From the NCBI GenBank assembly GCA_016790435.1, contig JAEUPE010000008.1:1-44232 (forward strand): 44,232 nt of DNA. Direction: 5' to 3'. Each line of letters opens with the position of its first letter. Position 1 is the stretch's first letter. The translations under genes and the position numbers were made by a program. This document shows, one piece after another, positions 19,158 through 29,418 of this stretch. Below the pieces are notes generated by a model, which saw only the letters and a list, made by a program, of their open reading frames with translations, was not told where the DNA came from and ran no database searches. The stretch comes from Rubrivivax sp. GTDB lineage: Bacteria; Pseudomonadota; Gammaproteobacteria; Burkholderiales; Burkholderiaceae_C.

Positions 19158-22100
19158 ATGGCCGGCAAGGGGATCTCTGAAGACGACGTCGAGCAGGCGG
19201 CGCTTCAGTGGCTGACTGGTCTGGGCTGGGCCACCGCCTACGGCCCCGAAATCTCGCCGGCTGACGCCAAGACGCCCGGCACAGATAGGGGCACTCACCG
19301 CGAAGTGGCACTCGCTGGCCGCCTGCGCGAGGCGATCGCACGGCTGAACCCGCAGGTGCCCACCGCCGCGCGCGATGACGCGCTGCGCCGCGTGGTGAAC
19401 CCCAACGTGCCCGGGCTCGTCAACGCCAACCGTCAGTTGCACCGCTGGCTGGTGGACGGGGTGCCGGTGGAGTTCCAGAAGGGCAGCGAGACGCGCGGCG
19501 ACCGCGTTCGGTTGATCGATTTCGCCGACGTGGCCGCAAACGATTGGCTTGCCGTCAACCAGTTCACCGTGCAGGGCCCGAAGCTCACGCGGCGGCCCGA
19601 CCTGGTGCTGTTCATCAACGGCCTGCCGCTGGTGGTGGTGGAGCTCAAGAACCCGGGACAGGAAGAGGCCGACATTTGGTCGGCCTGGAACCAGCTCCAG
19701 GCTTACCAGCAGGACATCCCAGACCTCTTCCAGGCCAACGCGCTACTGGTCATCAGCGACGGCATCCAGGCGCGCTTGGGCTCGCTCGCCAGCGACCGCG
19801 AGCGCTTCATGGCCTGGCGCACCATCGACGGCGTAGCCACCGACCCGCTGGGCGCGATGCGCGAGCTGGAGACGCTGACGCTCGGGCTCTTCCAGCGCGG
19901 GCTACTGCTGGAGTATCTGCGCCACTACATCTTGTTCGAGGACGATGGCCGGCTCATCAAGAAGGTGGCGGGCTACCACCAGTTCCACGCCGTGCGCGCA
20001 GTGGTGCAGAGCGTGCTCAAGGCGTCGGCGCCCGGTGGATCGCGCAAGGGTGGCGTGGTGTGGCACACCCAGGGGGCCGGCAAAAGCATCGAGATGACCT
20101 GCCTGGCCGGCGCGCTGATGGCGCACCCGGGCATGGGCAACCCGACGTTGGTGGTGGTGACAGACCGCAACGACCTGGACAACCAGCTCTTCGGTGTGTT
20201 TGCCGGCGCCAGCGAGATGCTGCGCGAGACGCCAGCGCGGGCCGACACCCGGCCGGAGCTGCGCCGGCTGCTGGCCAACCGGCCCTCGGGTGGCATCATC
20301 TTCACGACGATCCAGAAGTTCACGCCGGGCGAGGACGAGGACACGTTTCCCACACTCTCCGACCGGCGCAACATCGTCGTCATCTGCGACGAAGCGCACC
20401 GCAGCCAGTACGGCTTCGAGGCCACGATGCCCAAGCTGCAAAAGCAGATGCGGGCAGCGCGTGGAACGGCCGCGGCCAACGAGCCGCAGGCCCTGGCGGT
20501 GGCGGAGCCGCCGGCGACAGGCAGCCCGGTGGCCAAGCTGCGCGATGTGCGCTACGGCTATGCCCAGCACCTGCGCGACGCGCTGCCCGGTGCCACGTTC
20601 GTGGCCTTCACAGGCACGCCGGTGAGCCTGGACGACCGCGACACGCGCGCAGTGTTCGGCGACTACGTGCATATCTACGACATCGAGCAGGCGGTGCGCG
20701 ACGGCGCCACCGTGCCCATCTACTACGAGAGCCGGCTGGCCAAGCTGGAGCTGAAGGACGCCGACATCGGCCTGCTCGACAGCGAGGTCGAAGAGCTGAC
20801 CGAAGACGAGGAGGGCGATGCGGCCAAAGTGGCCCGGCTGCGCCGCTGGGCCGCGCTGGAGCAGATCGTCGGCGCGCCGCCGCGCATCCAGAAGGTGGCG
20901 GCCGACATCGTGTCGCACTTCGAGAACCGGCTCTCGGCCATGGACGGCAAGGCGATGGTGGTGGCGATGAGTCGCGAGATCTGCGTGCACCTCTACAACG
21001 CCATCGTCGCGCTGCGCCCCGACTGGCACAGCGAAGACCCCGCGCAGGGCGCCATCAAGGTCGTGATGACGGGCTCGGCCTCCGACAAGGTGCTGCTCAA
21101 GCCGCACATCTACCCGAAGGAGGTGCGCAAGCGCCTGGAGACGCGGTTCAAGGACCCGAACGACCCGTTCAAGCTGGTCATCGTGCGCGACATGTGGCTC
21201 ACCGGCTTCGACGCGCCGTGCCTGCACACGATGTACGTGGACAAGCCCATGCGCGGCCACAACCTGATGCAAGCCATCGCGCGCGTGAACCGGGTCTTCA
21301 AGGACAAGCCCGGTGGCCTGGTGGTGGACTACATCGGCATCGCCAACGAGCTGAAGGCGGCGCTGGCCGACTACACCCAGGCCCATGGCCGCGGCAAGCC
21401 GACCATCGACGCGCACGAGGCGCTGGCCGTGCTGCTGGAGCGGATGGACGTGCTGCACGACATGCTGCACGGCGTGGACTACACCGAGTTCCGAGCCAAG
21501 GCGTGGCAGCTTCTGCCGGCCGTGGCCAACCACGTGCTGGGCCTGGACGAAGGCAAGAAGCGCTTTGCCGACACGGTGCTGGCTGCAAGCAAGGCATTCG
21601 CGCTGTGCTGCACCCTGGACGAGGCGCTGGCGCATCGGGACGAGCTGGCCTTCCTGCAGGCCGTGAGGGCGGCGCTCACCAAGCACGCAGGCACCGACAA
21701 GAAGCTCACCGACGAGCAGAAGGAGCACGCGCTCAGGCAGATCATCAGCCGCGCCGTGGTGAGCGACGAGGTCATCGACATCTTCTCGGCCGCGGGCCTC
21801 AAGCGGCCGGACATCGGCGTGCTTTCCGACGAGTTCCTCGAAGACGTGCGCCACATGAAGGAGCGCAACCTCGCTGTCGAGCTGCTGGAGCGGCTGCTGA
21901 AGGGCGAGATCAAGTCACGCTTCAAGACCAACGTGGTGCAGACGGCCAAGTTCTCCGAGCTGCTCCAGCAGAGCCTGACGCGCTACCGCAACCGCGCCAT
22001 CGAGACGGCCCAGGTCATCGAAGAGCTGATCGAGATGGCCAAGAAGTTCCAGGAGGCCGCTGAGCGCGGCGAGAGCCTGGGCCTGAGACACGACGAGCTG

Positions 22101-22370
22101 GCCTTCTACGACGCCTTGGCCACCAACGAGGCGGCGGTGCGCGAGCTGGGCGATGCGACGCTGAAGAAGATCGCCGTCGAGCTGACGGTGAGCCTGCGCA
22201 AGAGCGTCACCGTGGACTGGGCCAAGCGCGACACGGTGCGCGCCAAGCTGCGGGTGATGGTGAAGACCCTGCTCCGACGCTACAAGTACCCGCCGGACAA
22301 GCAGGAAGAGGCGACGGAGACGGTGCTGCGGCAGGCGGAGACGTTGTCGGCGGAGTGGGTGGCGGGTTGA
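19158..22370 (+). CDS. hsdR: type I restriction endonuclease subunit R
   Basis: A 1070-aa restriction subunit that translocates DNA and cleaves at a distance when the HsdS site is unmethylated. The N-terminal PD-(D/E)XK nuclease shows [19 protein letters not shown] at residues about 146-165. The SF2 motor has Walker A HTQGAGKS (Lys309), the DEAH box at 411-414, motif III AFTGTP, and motif [10 protein letters not shown] near residue 708. A C-terminal helical domain follows. The ATG at 19158 is chosen because the earlier in-frame ATG (19044) lies deep inside the upstream gene. Length is typical for the family and the frame is intact. Confidence 0.97.
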   Translation: MAGKGISEDDVEQAALQWLTGLGWATAYGPEISPADAKTPGTDRGTHREVALAGRLREAIARLNPQVPTAARDDALRRVVNPNVPGLVNANRQLHRWLVDGVPVEFQKGSETRGDRVRLIDFADVAANDWLAVNQFTVQGPKLTRRPDLVLFINGLPLVVVELKNPGQEEADIWSAWNQLQAYQQDIPDLFQANALLVISDGIQARLGSLASDRERFMAWRTIDGVATDPLGAMRELETLTLGLFQRGLLLEYLRHYILFEDDGRLIKKVAGYHQFHAVRAVVQSVLKASAPGGSRKGGVVWHTQGAGKSIEMTCLAGALMAHPGMGNPTLVVVTDRNDLDNQLFGVFAGASEMLRETPARADTRPELRRLLANRPSGGIIFTTIQKFTPGEDEDTFPTLSDRRNIVVICDEAHRSQYGFEATMPKLQKQMRAARGTAAANEPQALAVAEPPATGSPVAKLRDVRYGYAQHLRDALPGATFVAFTGTPVSLDDRDTRAVFGDYVHIYDIEQAVRDGATVPIYYESRLAKLELKDADIGLLDSEVEELTEDEEGDAAKVARLRRWAALEQIVGAPPRIQKVAADIVSHFENRLSAMDGKAMVVAMSREICVHLYNAIVALRPDWHSEDPAQGAIKVVMTGSASDKVLLKPHIYPKEVRKRLETRFKDPNDPFKLVIVRDMWLTGFDAPCLHTMYVDKPMRGHNLMQAIARVNRVFKDKPGGLVVDYIGIANELKAALADYTQAHGRGKPTIDAHEALAVLLERMDVLHDMLHGVDYTEFRAKAWQLLPAVANHVLGLDEGKKRFADTVLAASKAFALCCTLDEALAHRDELAFLQAVRAALTKHAGTDKKLTDEQKEHALRQIISRAVVSDEVIDIFSAAGLKRPDIGVLSDEFLEDVRHMKERNLAVELLERLLKGEIKSRFKTNVVQTAKFSELLQQSLTRYRNRAIETAQVIEELIEMAKKFQEAAERGESLGLRHDELAFYDALATNEAAVRELGDATLKKIAVELTVSLRKSVTVDWAKRDTVRAKLRVMVKTLLRRYKYPPDKQEEATETVLRQAETLSAEWVAG

Positions 22371-22385
22371 GAGGGAGGAACAGGT

Positions 22386-23258
22386 ATGCGTACTCACGGC
22401 ACTGATGGGGCTTCACGGCACGATGTGCGCGAAGTGCTCTTTCGCACAATGGTGTCGATTGCCTTGTCTGTCGACGAGGAAGGGTCGGAGTACGGGGCAA
22501 CGCTTCTCGATTTGTTGACGAACGCTCCCTTCGATCTGCCTGCCGTTGGGCAGCGGTTCCCGGTGGCGGAGTGGGAGGAGGTCCTGGACCGCACGGAGTT
22601 CGGGCGGGCCGCGGAGATGATGTCCGCGGACGAGATCGACCGACTGGCGGTGAGCGAGATGTGTCGGAGGCGCCTTCTGTCCGACCGAGGCGACCTCGTC
22701 GTCGAGACTGAAGTCATCCTGCGGGTCAACGGTTCTCTGGGGCCGAGCCAGGAGCGTCAGTTGGAGCACGCCAGGGATGACGTGGAGCGTGAAGCCGAGC
22801 GCTTCAACTCGCTGGCGGCGCTCTTCGCAAAGACGGTTCGTGGGCTCGGCCGTGAGGCCCACAGCACCTGCGAAACCCAGATTCTGGGCGCGCTGCGGCT
22901 TGAGAGGTTCGGCGTCGAGGACGGCGAGTACCGGCCGAGAGACGGACTCGAACAGTTGGGCACCATGCGGCTGCTGGGCCACGAGCCCTGGGACCACGTC
23001 GTGCCGACAGTGCGGCACGTTGTCGATGGCTTGAGCGCTGGGCAGAAGCTGGCGCTGTGGTTCAACTGGACGGAGCCGGAACCGGACGCGATCCGCAGCA
23101 TCGTCGAGAGGTTTGTCGAGAGCGGTGAGCCGGTGGTCGGTGTCCGAGACCTGGGTGAGCTGATCGACGACCTGGTGGGCGGTGCGAACCGCGCTGTCTC
23201 GGAGACTGCGGATCGCTTGAAGCAGCGCTCCGAGTCTGGCGAGATCCCCGAAGACTGA
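22386..23258 (+). CDS. hypothetical protein downstream of hsdR
   Basis: A 290-aa soluble protein I do not recognise. It has a strong ribosome-binding site (GAGGGAGGAACAG) and starts 15 bp after the hsdR stop, so it belongs to the same operon. The first ~60 residues are mixed; residues about 115-150 (RQLEHARDDVEREAERFNSLAALFAK) look like a coiled coil, and the C-terminus is helical (IDDLVGGANRAVSETADRLKQ). There are no catalytic signatures. A structural or regulatory accessory of the restriction locus is possible but not shown. Confidence 0.7.
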   Translation: MRTHGTDGASRHDVREVLFRTMVSIALSVDEEGSEYGATLLDLLTNAPFDLPAVGQRFPVAEWEEVLDRTEFGRAAEMMSADEIDRLAVSEMCRRRLLSDRGDLVVETEVILRVNGSLGPSQERQLEHARDDVEREAERFNSLAALFAKTVRGLGREAHSTCETQILGALRLERFGVEDGEYRPRDGLEQLGTMRLLGHEPWDHVVPTVRHVVDGLSAGQKLALWFNWTEPEPDAIRSIVERFVESGEPVVGVRDLGELIDDLVGGANRAVSETADRLKQRSESGEIPED

Positions 23259-23327
23259 GGCGCAGACGAAGGTGCGCATGCCTGCCGCCAGGGAGGGTGC
23301 ACGCTCGCGCTATGGCAACGGCCGCTG

Positions 23328-25664
23328 CTAGCACCGAGCCATCCCAAGCGTGACGACGCGACAGGCGGCCTTCCCGCCTTCGCGCGCAATGTGTTCGGCT
23401 CCCTTGCCGAGCGCCTGCCCAGCCTGTTCGAGGGCTTTGGCTACCTTCTGCGCTTCCTTCAAGGCACCCTCGACCAAGCGAACTTGCGCATCCAGGACTT
23501 GCAGATGCACGTTGACAACGTCCGCGACGACGCTGTTGGGACCGATTTCTACCCCCAGGTTCTTGGCCAGCTTCCGGAACTCGTTGTTTGGCCCGAAGCA
23601 GTGCGAGTCACCGAACTTCTTCCCTCGACAGCCCATGAACTCCTTGATGGCCAACTGGCCGCCTGCGCAGATGGCAAAGCTAGTTGGCTCACCGCCAGTG
23701 GATGCTGCGCACTGGAGAGCGATGCGCTGCTCGGGGGACAACTTATCACCAGCAGAGCAGACCGCCGTGCCGAAGGGATCGCCGCCGGACTGGACCATGC
23801 ACATGGCGACCTTGCCGCCATCTCCTGGGATCTTGTCGCCCACCATGCAGACACCCAGTTTCGTGGCGTTTCCCTGACTCTTCTCGGCGCAGCCGATCGC
23901 CTTCTGGGCGTCAGGGGGCAGCTTGTTGCCGGCTGCGCAGAGCGCAGCGCTCCGCCAATCGGACTCCTTCTTCATGCACGCCACCGCCGTTGCCACCTCG
24001 GGCGCCGCCTGCTTCAGCAGGCAGTCCGAGACTGCCTCGCGGGATGCTGGTCGCCCCGAACCGCCGTTCGCGCACTCGACCAGTCGGCGGGACGCTGGTG
24101 GCAGGCTTGCCGCTGTCGCGCACAGGGCCAGCGCCTTGGAATCTGCGGAGTGAGTCTTAAGGCATCGCGCTTGCGCCGCCGCCAGGTCTCCTAGACTGGC
24201 CACAGCCAGGCACTGTTCGAACACAGCGCCATCCGGCTTGTATGGGGGCCTTCTAAGTCTCTCGATGCACTCGAGCGTCGACCGCTCTCGTTGCCCGAGC
24301 CGCTTCTTCATTACGCACATGGCCGTGACGTCGTGCGAGGGCATTTGCCGGTCGCCTGCGCACTCCTTGACGGCAGCTTCAACCTGCTCGATCGAGCCAA
24401 GTCGCATTCGCGCGAACGCGTTGACCTCCGCGAGCTTCGACATCGCCTGCGGCGAACCGATCGCCAGGATGTCCATCAACATCGTCTTGCCGCTCGACGG
24501 CCAACAACGACCATCGGTCAAGCAGGCGGCCAGCTCGGGCGCAGTCACCTGGTATCCGGCGCATGCCCCGACCTGTTCCGCGGAGATCGCACCACGCAGG
24601 CGCGCGCACTCATGAAGTCGCGTTCGCGCGATCTCGTCTGAAACGGACTTCAGGACGCCCTTACCGTCCTGAGGCAGGCGACTGATGGCGAATGGGGGGC
24701 TCTTGATGACGTCGGCGATCGCCAGCGCGCTACGCTGCGACAACTCGATCAACTCAGGGACTGTCGTGCTGACCTCGAAGCCGGTCCTGCGGGCCTGCTC
24801 GACCAAGCGCTCGAACCTGCGTGTCGCCTCCTCGACGCTGGGCTCCTTCGGCCATCCGCCCGGCGACGGCCGGACCATCTTGTCAGACTGGGCCGTCAGC
24901 TGAACCGCGCCGGCGCCAGTGCGCCCGACCTGAAGTACCTGGGGAGTGGAGACGGCCATGGCGTTGGACCTGCGGAGCCAGTCGCGGTACTTCGAGTAGC
25001 GGTCAAACGACAGGTTGTCGGGCCTGTGCGCGTAGTTTGGAATCTGGCAGCCTGTCCTTGGCTCGCAGGGCAAGTCGACGATGGCGAGGCGGAATCGTGA
25101 GCCATCGACGCCGTGGGTGCGCCACGTAGACGCCATCAGGCGCTCGTAGGCCAGACTGGCTTCCAGGAGACGGGTCTGGACATCGTCCGCGATTGCCGAT
25201 GCAACTGCCTGCAGGATCTTCTTGGGCTCGGCTCCTGGCTTCCTCACCGCCGCAGCGAACTGATCGTCACCGGCGACGATCGAGAAGTCCAAGCCCTGTC
25301 GGAGCGTCGCCTCGACCTGCTTGACGACCGCGTGATGCCTCGCTCGTATGGCGGCCTCGGCGGTGTCGGTCATGGCCTCCTCGCCGGGGCCAACAACCAC
25401 GAGGGTCAGGCGTCGGCCGACGTGCTCGTTGCGCTCGTTTAGTCCGGTGGCGACCGTGGCCAGGCCGTACTCGAACCAGACTCGGGCCCTGAGGCATGCC
25501 GTTGCTGCCTCTTGGCCGCGGCCCTTGGCACAGGCCGCTCGTTCTTGTGCCGTGGTTGTGCTTGGAGCTTGTGCTAGTGCCAAGTGGCAATAGGCGGTGA
25601 GCGTCAGCAGAGCGCCAAGGGCCACCACGCGTAGTCTTCGGGTTGTTGTTTGTGCACGCGCCAT
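23328..25664 (-). CDS. secreted Cys-repeat protein, 778 aa
   Basis: The first ~31 residues form a clear signal peptide: a basic start (MARAQTTTRRLR), a hydrophobic core (VVALGALLTLTAYCHLAL) and an AQA cleavage site. The mature part begins with a mixed domain (about 60-190, including LTLVVVGPGEEA). From about residue 370 it runs through a series of 35-40-residue units with paired Cys, such as LCAAGNKLPPDAQKAIGCA and VCSAGDKLSPEQRIALQCA. The C-terminus is a helical stretch ending VTLGMARC. The ATG at 25664 has AGGGGAG upstream. Function unknown; a periplasmic or surface-exposed disulfide-rich protein is likely. It is divergent from the DUF5675-like gene. Confidence 0.75.
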   Translation of the reverse strand: MARAQTTTRRLRVVALGALLTLTAYCHLALAQAPSTTTAQERAACAKGRGQEAATACLRARVWFEYGLATVATGLNERNEHVGRRLTLVVVGPGEEAMTDTAEAAIRARHHAVVKQVEATLRQGLDFSIVAGDDQFAAAVRKPGAEPKKILQAVASAIADDVQTRLLEASLAYERLMASTWRTHGVDGSRFRLAIVDLPCEPRTGCQIPNYAHRPDNLSFDRYSKYRDWLRRSNAMAVSTPQVLQVGRTGAGAVQLTAQSDKMVRPSPGGWPKEPSVEEATRRFERLVEQARRTGFEVSTTVPELIELSQRSALAIADVIKSPPFAISRLPQDGKGVLKSVSDEIARTRLHECARLRGAISAEQVGACAGYQVTAPELAACLTDGRCWPSSGKTMLMDILAIGSPQAMSKLAEVNAFARMRLGSIEQVEAAVKECAGDRQMPSHDVTAMCVMKKRLGQRERSTLECIERLRRPPYKPDGAVFEQCLAVASLGDLAAAQARCLKTHSADSKALALCATAASLPPASRRLVECANGGSGRPASREAVSDCLLKQAAPEVATAVACMKKESDWRSAALCAAGNKLPPDAQKAIGCAEKSQGNATKLGVCMVGDKIPGDGGKVAMCMVQSGGDPFGTAVCSAGDKLSPEQRIALQCAASTGGEPTSFAICAGGQLAIKEFMGCRGKKFGDSHCFGPNNEFRKLAKNLGVEIGPNSVVADVVNVHLQVLDAQVRLVEGALKEAQKVAKALEQAGQALGKGAEHIAREGGKAACRVVTLGMARC

Positions 25665-25857
25665 GGTTCGACTCCCCTGGGTACCGCCGCATCGAGGCGG
25701 CGCTGGCCGCAGGATTCTGTGACCCTGCCAGGGCCCGCTCAAGCGGGCGCAACCCAGGGATTCGCGAAGGCGTCCCTCAGAGTGTCGACGCCAGGGCGTT
25801 GGCCGGGGGTGGATCGACCTAGAGTGGCAACCATCGCGGTGGAGATGGAGGCGCGAG

Positions 25858-26376
25858 ATGGATCGAAGTCGTCGTGTCTGGCTGGTCGGGGTTGTCGGCG
25901 CTCCCCTGATGGAGCGAAGTCGAGCGCAGGTTGCGCGGGTCGGTCTGCGCCTCGTGCGCCGGGTCGGTTGGCAACAGATGATGGGTCGGAATCGATGCGT
26001 CATCGGTGACCTCTATCGGAGTGATCCAAGCTTCCCGATCGCAGACTTGGGCACCAAGTTGTCGAACGCTCTTGAACTGGCTTATCGCAACAACCTCAAC
26101 GAGATCAGCTCTATACCTGTCGGCGACTACGAAGGCTTTGTTCGGACGGATGGGCCCAGGGGTTGGAGGCTAGAGCTCAAGGGAACGGCGCCTCGAAACA
26201 ACGTTCAGGTCCACGTGGGCAACCGGACCTCGGAAACCTTGGGCTGCATCCTGCCAGGCACGGGTGAAAGCTCGGACGCGGCCTGCTCGATCACGGGAAG
26301 CAGGGAGGCGATGGAGCGACTGAGAGGTGCCATCGGGACGGGTCCGGCTCAGCGGGTCGTGTTGCGCATTCAGTAG
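25858..26376 (+). CDS. DUF5675-like protein
   Basis: A 172-aa protein whose C-terminal ~130 residues match the pattern of DUF5675: CVIGDLY near the start of the domain, a PVGDYEGF stretch, then WRLELKGT and NVQVHVGNRTSETLGCILPG, ending with SITGSREAMERLRG. DUF5675 proteins occur in phages and polymorphic-toxin or peptidoglycan-related contexts, but their activity is not defined. The ATG at 25858 has GGAGG about 7 nt upstream; an in-frame ATG at 25909 is an alternative. It faces away from the Cys-repeat gene, so the 193-bp interval 25665-25857 probably holds promoters for both. Confidence 0.65.
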   Translation: MDRSRRVWLVGVVGAPLMERSRAQVARVGLRLVRRVGWQQMMGRNRCVIGDLYRSDPSFPIADLGTKLSNALELAYRNNLNEISSIPVGDYEGFVRTDGPRGWRLELKGTAPRNNVQVHVGNRTSETLGCILPGTGESSDAACSITGSREAMERLRGAIGTGPAQRVVLRIQ

Positions 26377-26602
26377 CCCCTAAGCTTGTGCGATCGGTCC
26401 AATGCGCGGCAGGTTCGCGCGAACCGGCTGGTGTACTTGAACCTTGGTGAGTTGCAGCGAGATTCGATAGGCCTCGGGCCACGCGGCCGGCAGGTGTAAG
26501 GTGGTGGACGGTCTGCCGGACGGCTGACCCGAGCCGTTTCGAACGGAACTTGTCGCCGGGGCGCTGACAGACGACCTCTCTGTCAGTGTTGCCAGTGCGT
26601 GG

Positions 26603-29299
26603 CTACACGTCCGCCGCAATTCGCCGCACCAGCGCACGCAGCGTCCGACGGTCGGAGAGGCTGTCGACCTTGCCGATCAGCTCGTCGCGCAAGGCGGCGC
26701 CCATCGCACCCAGTTCGCGCAGGCTTTGAGCGCCTTCGGCGGCCAGACGGCGGCAGGTCGAGGCCTCCAGCAGGTTGTCGTCGAATCGCAGATGTGGAAG
26801 GAAAGCGCCGCGCTGCGCAGCCTCGTTGGATGGTTCCTCTGGGCCGCCGGCGCTCGGTGCAGCCATGCCGATCGGCTCGAGGGGCGCCGCGGGTGCATCC
26901 GCCGGCAGCCGCGTCTGCATCACGAACGCCGGTGAAGGCACATTGCCGATCTTGATCCTCGCCATGGCGGTGTGGTCAGGCAGCGTCATCAGGTCCTGCG
27001 GGGTGTAGTGCGGCGCGATGTACTGCGCCAGTGCCTCGGCGTCGGCGCAAGACACGCGGAACATCACCTTGGAGCCTGTATTGGCCAGCAGCGAGTCGCG
27101 CAACTCGCGCGGGACCTGACCGAGTTCCTGGTGTGCCACCGTCAATGCCACGCCGTACTTCCGGGCCTCGGCCAGCATGGCTCCGATCGAGTCGTTGGTG
27201 AAGTTCTGGAACTCGTCGATGTAGACGTGGAACGGCGTGCGGCTCGCAGCCGGCATGTCGGCGCGCGAGGTTGCGGCGGCGAAGAGCTGACCGGTGAGCA
27301 GCATGCCGAGGAAGTGCGTGTCCAGCTCGCTCAGGAGACCCTTGGAGAGGTTGACGAGCAGGATCTTCTTCTGGTCCATCGCGGCGCGCAGGTCGACGGT
27401 GGTTCGCGGCTGTCCCACCACACTGCGTACCAGTGCGTTCTGCGTGAACTCGGTGAACTTGTTGACGATGTAGGGGGCGATCGACTGCAGGCTCGAGTCG
27501 CCCGTGGCGGGCCCGGCGATGCCGCGCCAGAACTCCCGCACGCTCTCGTCGGTGCAGTTCTGAAGCAGGTAGGCGCGGTAGGCGGAGTCCGAGAACACGC
27601 GCGGCACGTCCAGCAGGGTGGGGCACCTGTGCGGGTCGGCCAGGGTGAGAGCGACCGCGTTGCGCTGGTACATGAAGAACATCGGTCCCATGGACTCGGG
27701 CACCGATCCGTACAGGCGTTGCTGGATCTTCGTCAGGTGCTGGATGATGAAGTTGCGTTCAAGGTCCGGCCTCTGTGTCTTCAGCTCCAGCAGGTTCAGC
27801 CCCGGGGGATGGTCGAAGTCCGTGAAGTCCATGAGCACGACGTCCTCCCGGCGCTCCGCCGGCACGCGGGCCAGCACTTCGCGATGCAGGTCGCCGTGCG
27901 GGTCGAGTAGCGCCACGCCGTGGCCGGCCTCGATGTCCTGGCCGATCATGTTCAGCAGCAGCGTGGACTTGCCGGTGCCCGTGGCACCGATCACATAACA
28001 GTGTTGCGCACGGTCGGCCGCGCCCAGGCGAACGGGCTCGTCCGCGAATGTGGTGGGAATGCTTCCCAGCAGCGTGCCGGTGGCCGGCGTGCGCAGGCGC
28101 ACCTCGCCGAAGTGCCGTCGCAGCCCCAGGCGTCCCAGGCTGGCCGGGCTTGGAAGGAGTGGAGGCAGCGGTCCGTCCGCGGGCAGGTAGCTCGAGAAGT
28201 CCAGGTCTTCGATCCGCGTGCCCTGCGCGCCCTGGCAGAGCGAGAAGGCGCGCCCTTGCATGATCTCGGCCGCGACCGGTCGCAGCAGCGTCTCGGGCAG
28301 AGGCCCGGCGCTCCGTACCGAGACCTGCATGTCCACGCCGACAGGGCGGGCCAGCCACTGGCGCATCCAGGCGTGAACGGCGGCCAGATCCTGCATGGAC
28401 GGCAAGGTGGGCTTCACGCCGGCGCCAACGACTCGCACACGTGCGAGATCGAGGTTGGACAGACGGTCGAGGAGGCCGGCCAGCGTGCGTTCCTGCTCCG
28501 GGCCGAGCGCCCGGCCGATCCACTCGATGCGCAGCTCCATCTCATGCGGTGCGGCCATGAGCCCTGCCACCACGCTGTCGAGGAAGGTCTGCTGCGCCGT
28601 GGGTGCCATGGGCAGCAACGCCCGGTCGTGGTCGCCAGCCACGGCCATGAAGCCCGCCTGGCCGTTGGCGCCGGCGCCGACCTCCAGGTGCGCGGGCACC
28701 ACCCGCACTGCAAACGCTCGCTCGATGGCATGGTTCCGACTCCGTTTGCCAGAGCCCGTGTGTTCGTCATCCGCAGCCCGAAATCCGTACTGCGGGCAGC
28801 CCACGGCAAGGGCTGTCACCACCTCTGCGCGCAATCGCCCGGCGAGCGCGAGGGCACTTGCCTTTGAACTCGCGGCCGACGTGCCCTCCACGCCGACGCG
28901 GTAGCAGGGCCGGCCCAGCTCGTCGCGCTCCATGGCGTGCACGACGGCCAGGCGCTGCCCCGGGCCAATGGTGCCCAGCAGAGCGGAGAGCGCCCGTTGG
29001 CGCGCCGCGTCGCCTGCGGCGATGGCCTCGTTGTGCTGCAGCCGCCTCTCGTCGGGCGTGATGGCAGCCGCGGCCACGGTCTGCAGGGCCAGCCGGAAGC
29101 TGCGAACATGGATGCCCGCCGGCGGGGCGCCGAACGGGTCCGAGCTCCCGGCAAACTGCTCGTGCCGGCACAGCGGCGCGGCAGGGGCCACGACGGCCTC
29201 CGTCCCTTGCAATGCGATCGTCGTCGGCTTGCCTTCAAGCAGGCGAGCCTCGCCCGTGCCGCAGCCGCCGGCTACCGCCTTCTCGAGGGTTTTGCGCAT
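26603..29299 (-). CDS. HerA/VirD4-type P-loop ATPase
   Basis: An 898-aa protein whose C-terminal half is a FtsK/HerA-superfamily motor related to VirD4/TraG-type coupling proteins and DUF87 ATPases. Walker A is GATGTGKST at 438-446; Walker B is VYIDEFQNF with Asp695-Glu696. A segment with VAHQELGQVPRELRDSLLANTGSK (residues about 728-751) is typical of hexameric DNA-translocating ATPases of this group. The first ~400 residues are a mixed domain I do not recognise, with no transmembrane helices. No relaxase or type IV secretion genes are nearby, so conjugation is unlikely; a DNA-pumping defence role beside the CARF gene is inference. Confidence 0.85.
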   Translation of the reverse strand: MRKTLEKAVAGGCGTGEARLLEGKPTTIALQGTEAVVAPAAPLCRHEQFAGSSDPFGAPPAGIHVRSFRLALQTVAAAAITPDERRLQHNEAIAAGDAARQRALSALLGTIGPGQRLAVVHAMERDELGRPCYRVGVEGTSAASSKASALALAGRLRAEVVTALAVGCPQYGFRAADDEHTGSGKRSRNHAIERAFAVRVVPAHLEVGAGANGQAGFMAVAGDHDRALLPMAPTAQQTFLDSVVAGLMAAPHEMELRIEWIGRALGPEQERTLAGLLDRLSNLDLARVRVVGAGVKPTLPSMQDLAAVHAWMRQWLARPVGVDMQVSVRSAGPLPETLLRPVAAEIMQGRAFSLCQGAQGTRIEDLDFSSYLPADGPLPPLLPSPASLGRLGLRRHFGEVRLRTPATGTLLGSIPTTFADEPVRLGAADRAQHCYVIGATGTGKSTLLLNMIGQDIEAGHGVALLDPHGDLHREVLARVPAERREDVVLMDFTDFDHPPGLNLLELKTQRPDLERNFIIQHLTKIQQRLYGSVPESMGPMFFMYQRNAVALTLADPHRCPTLLDVPRVFSDSAYRAYLLQNCTDESVREFWRGIAGPATGDSSLQSIAPYIVNKFTEFTQNALVRSVVGQPRTTVDLRAAMDQKKILLVNLSKGLLSELDTHFLGMLLTGQLFAAATSRADMPAASRTPFHVYIDEFQNFTNDSIGAMLAEARKYGVALTVAHQELGQVPRELRDSLLANTGSKVMFRVSCADAEALAQYIAPHYTPQDLMTLPDHTAMARIKIGNVPSPAFVMQTRLPADAPAAPLEPIGMAAPSAGGPEEPSNEAAQRGAFLPHLRFDDNLLEASTCRRLAAEGAQSLRELGAMGAALRDELIGKVDSLSDRRTLRALVRRIAADV

Positions 29300-29418
29300 G
29301 TGCTGGCCTCCCGTGCCGTTGGACCGTGTCGCACCGCTGAAGCGGCGAGCGCACTGTGTCCGGCCGAGGGCAGCCGGTGGGGTGTGGCAGAACTGCGAAA
29401 GGGGGCCGAGCCAGTGTG

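Noticed and set aside
19902-21854. 650-aa minus-strand frame inside hsdR
   Set aside because: His/Arg/Val-rich antisense shadow of a high-GC gene whose plus-strand frame has all HsdR motifs.
23328-26003. 891-aa version of the Cys-repeat protein
   Set aside because: The extra N-terminus is Arg/Pro-rich noise overlapping the DUF5675-like gene; ATG 25664 starts a clear signal peptide.
26603-29299. Conjugation locus
   Set aside because: The VirD4-like ATPase has no relaxase, mating-pair genes or transmembrane anchor, and no tra/trb genes are seen in the window.
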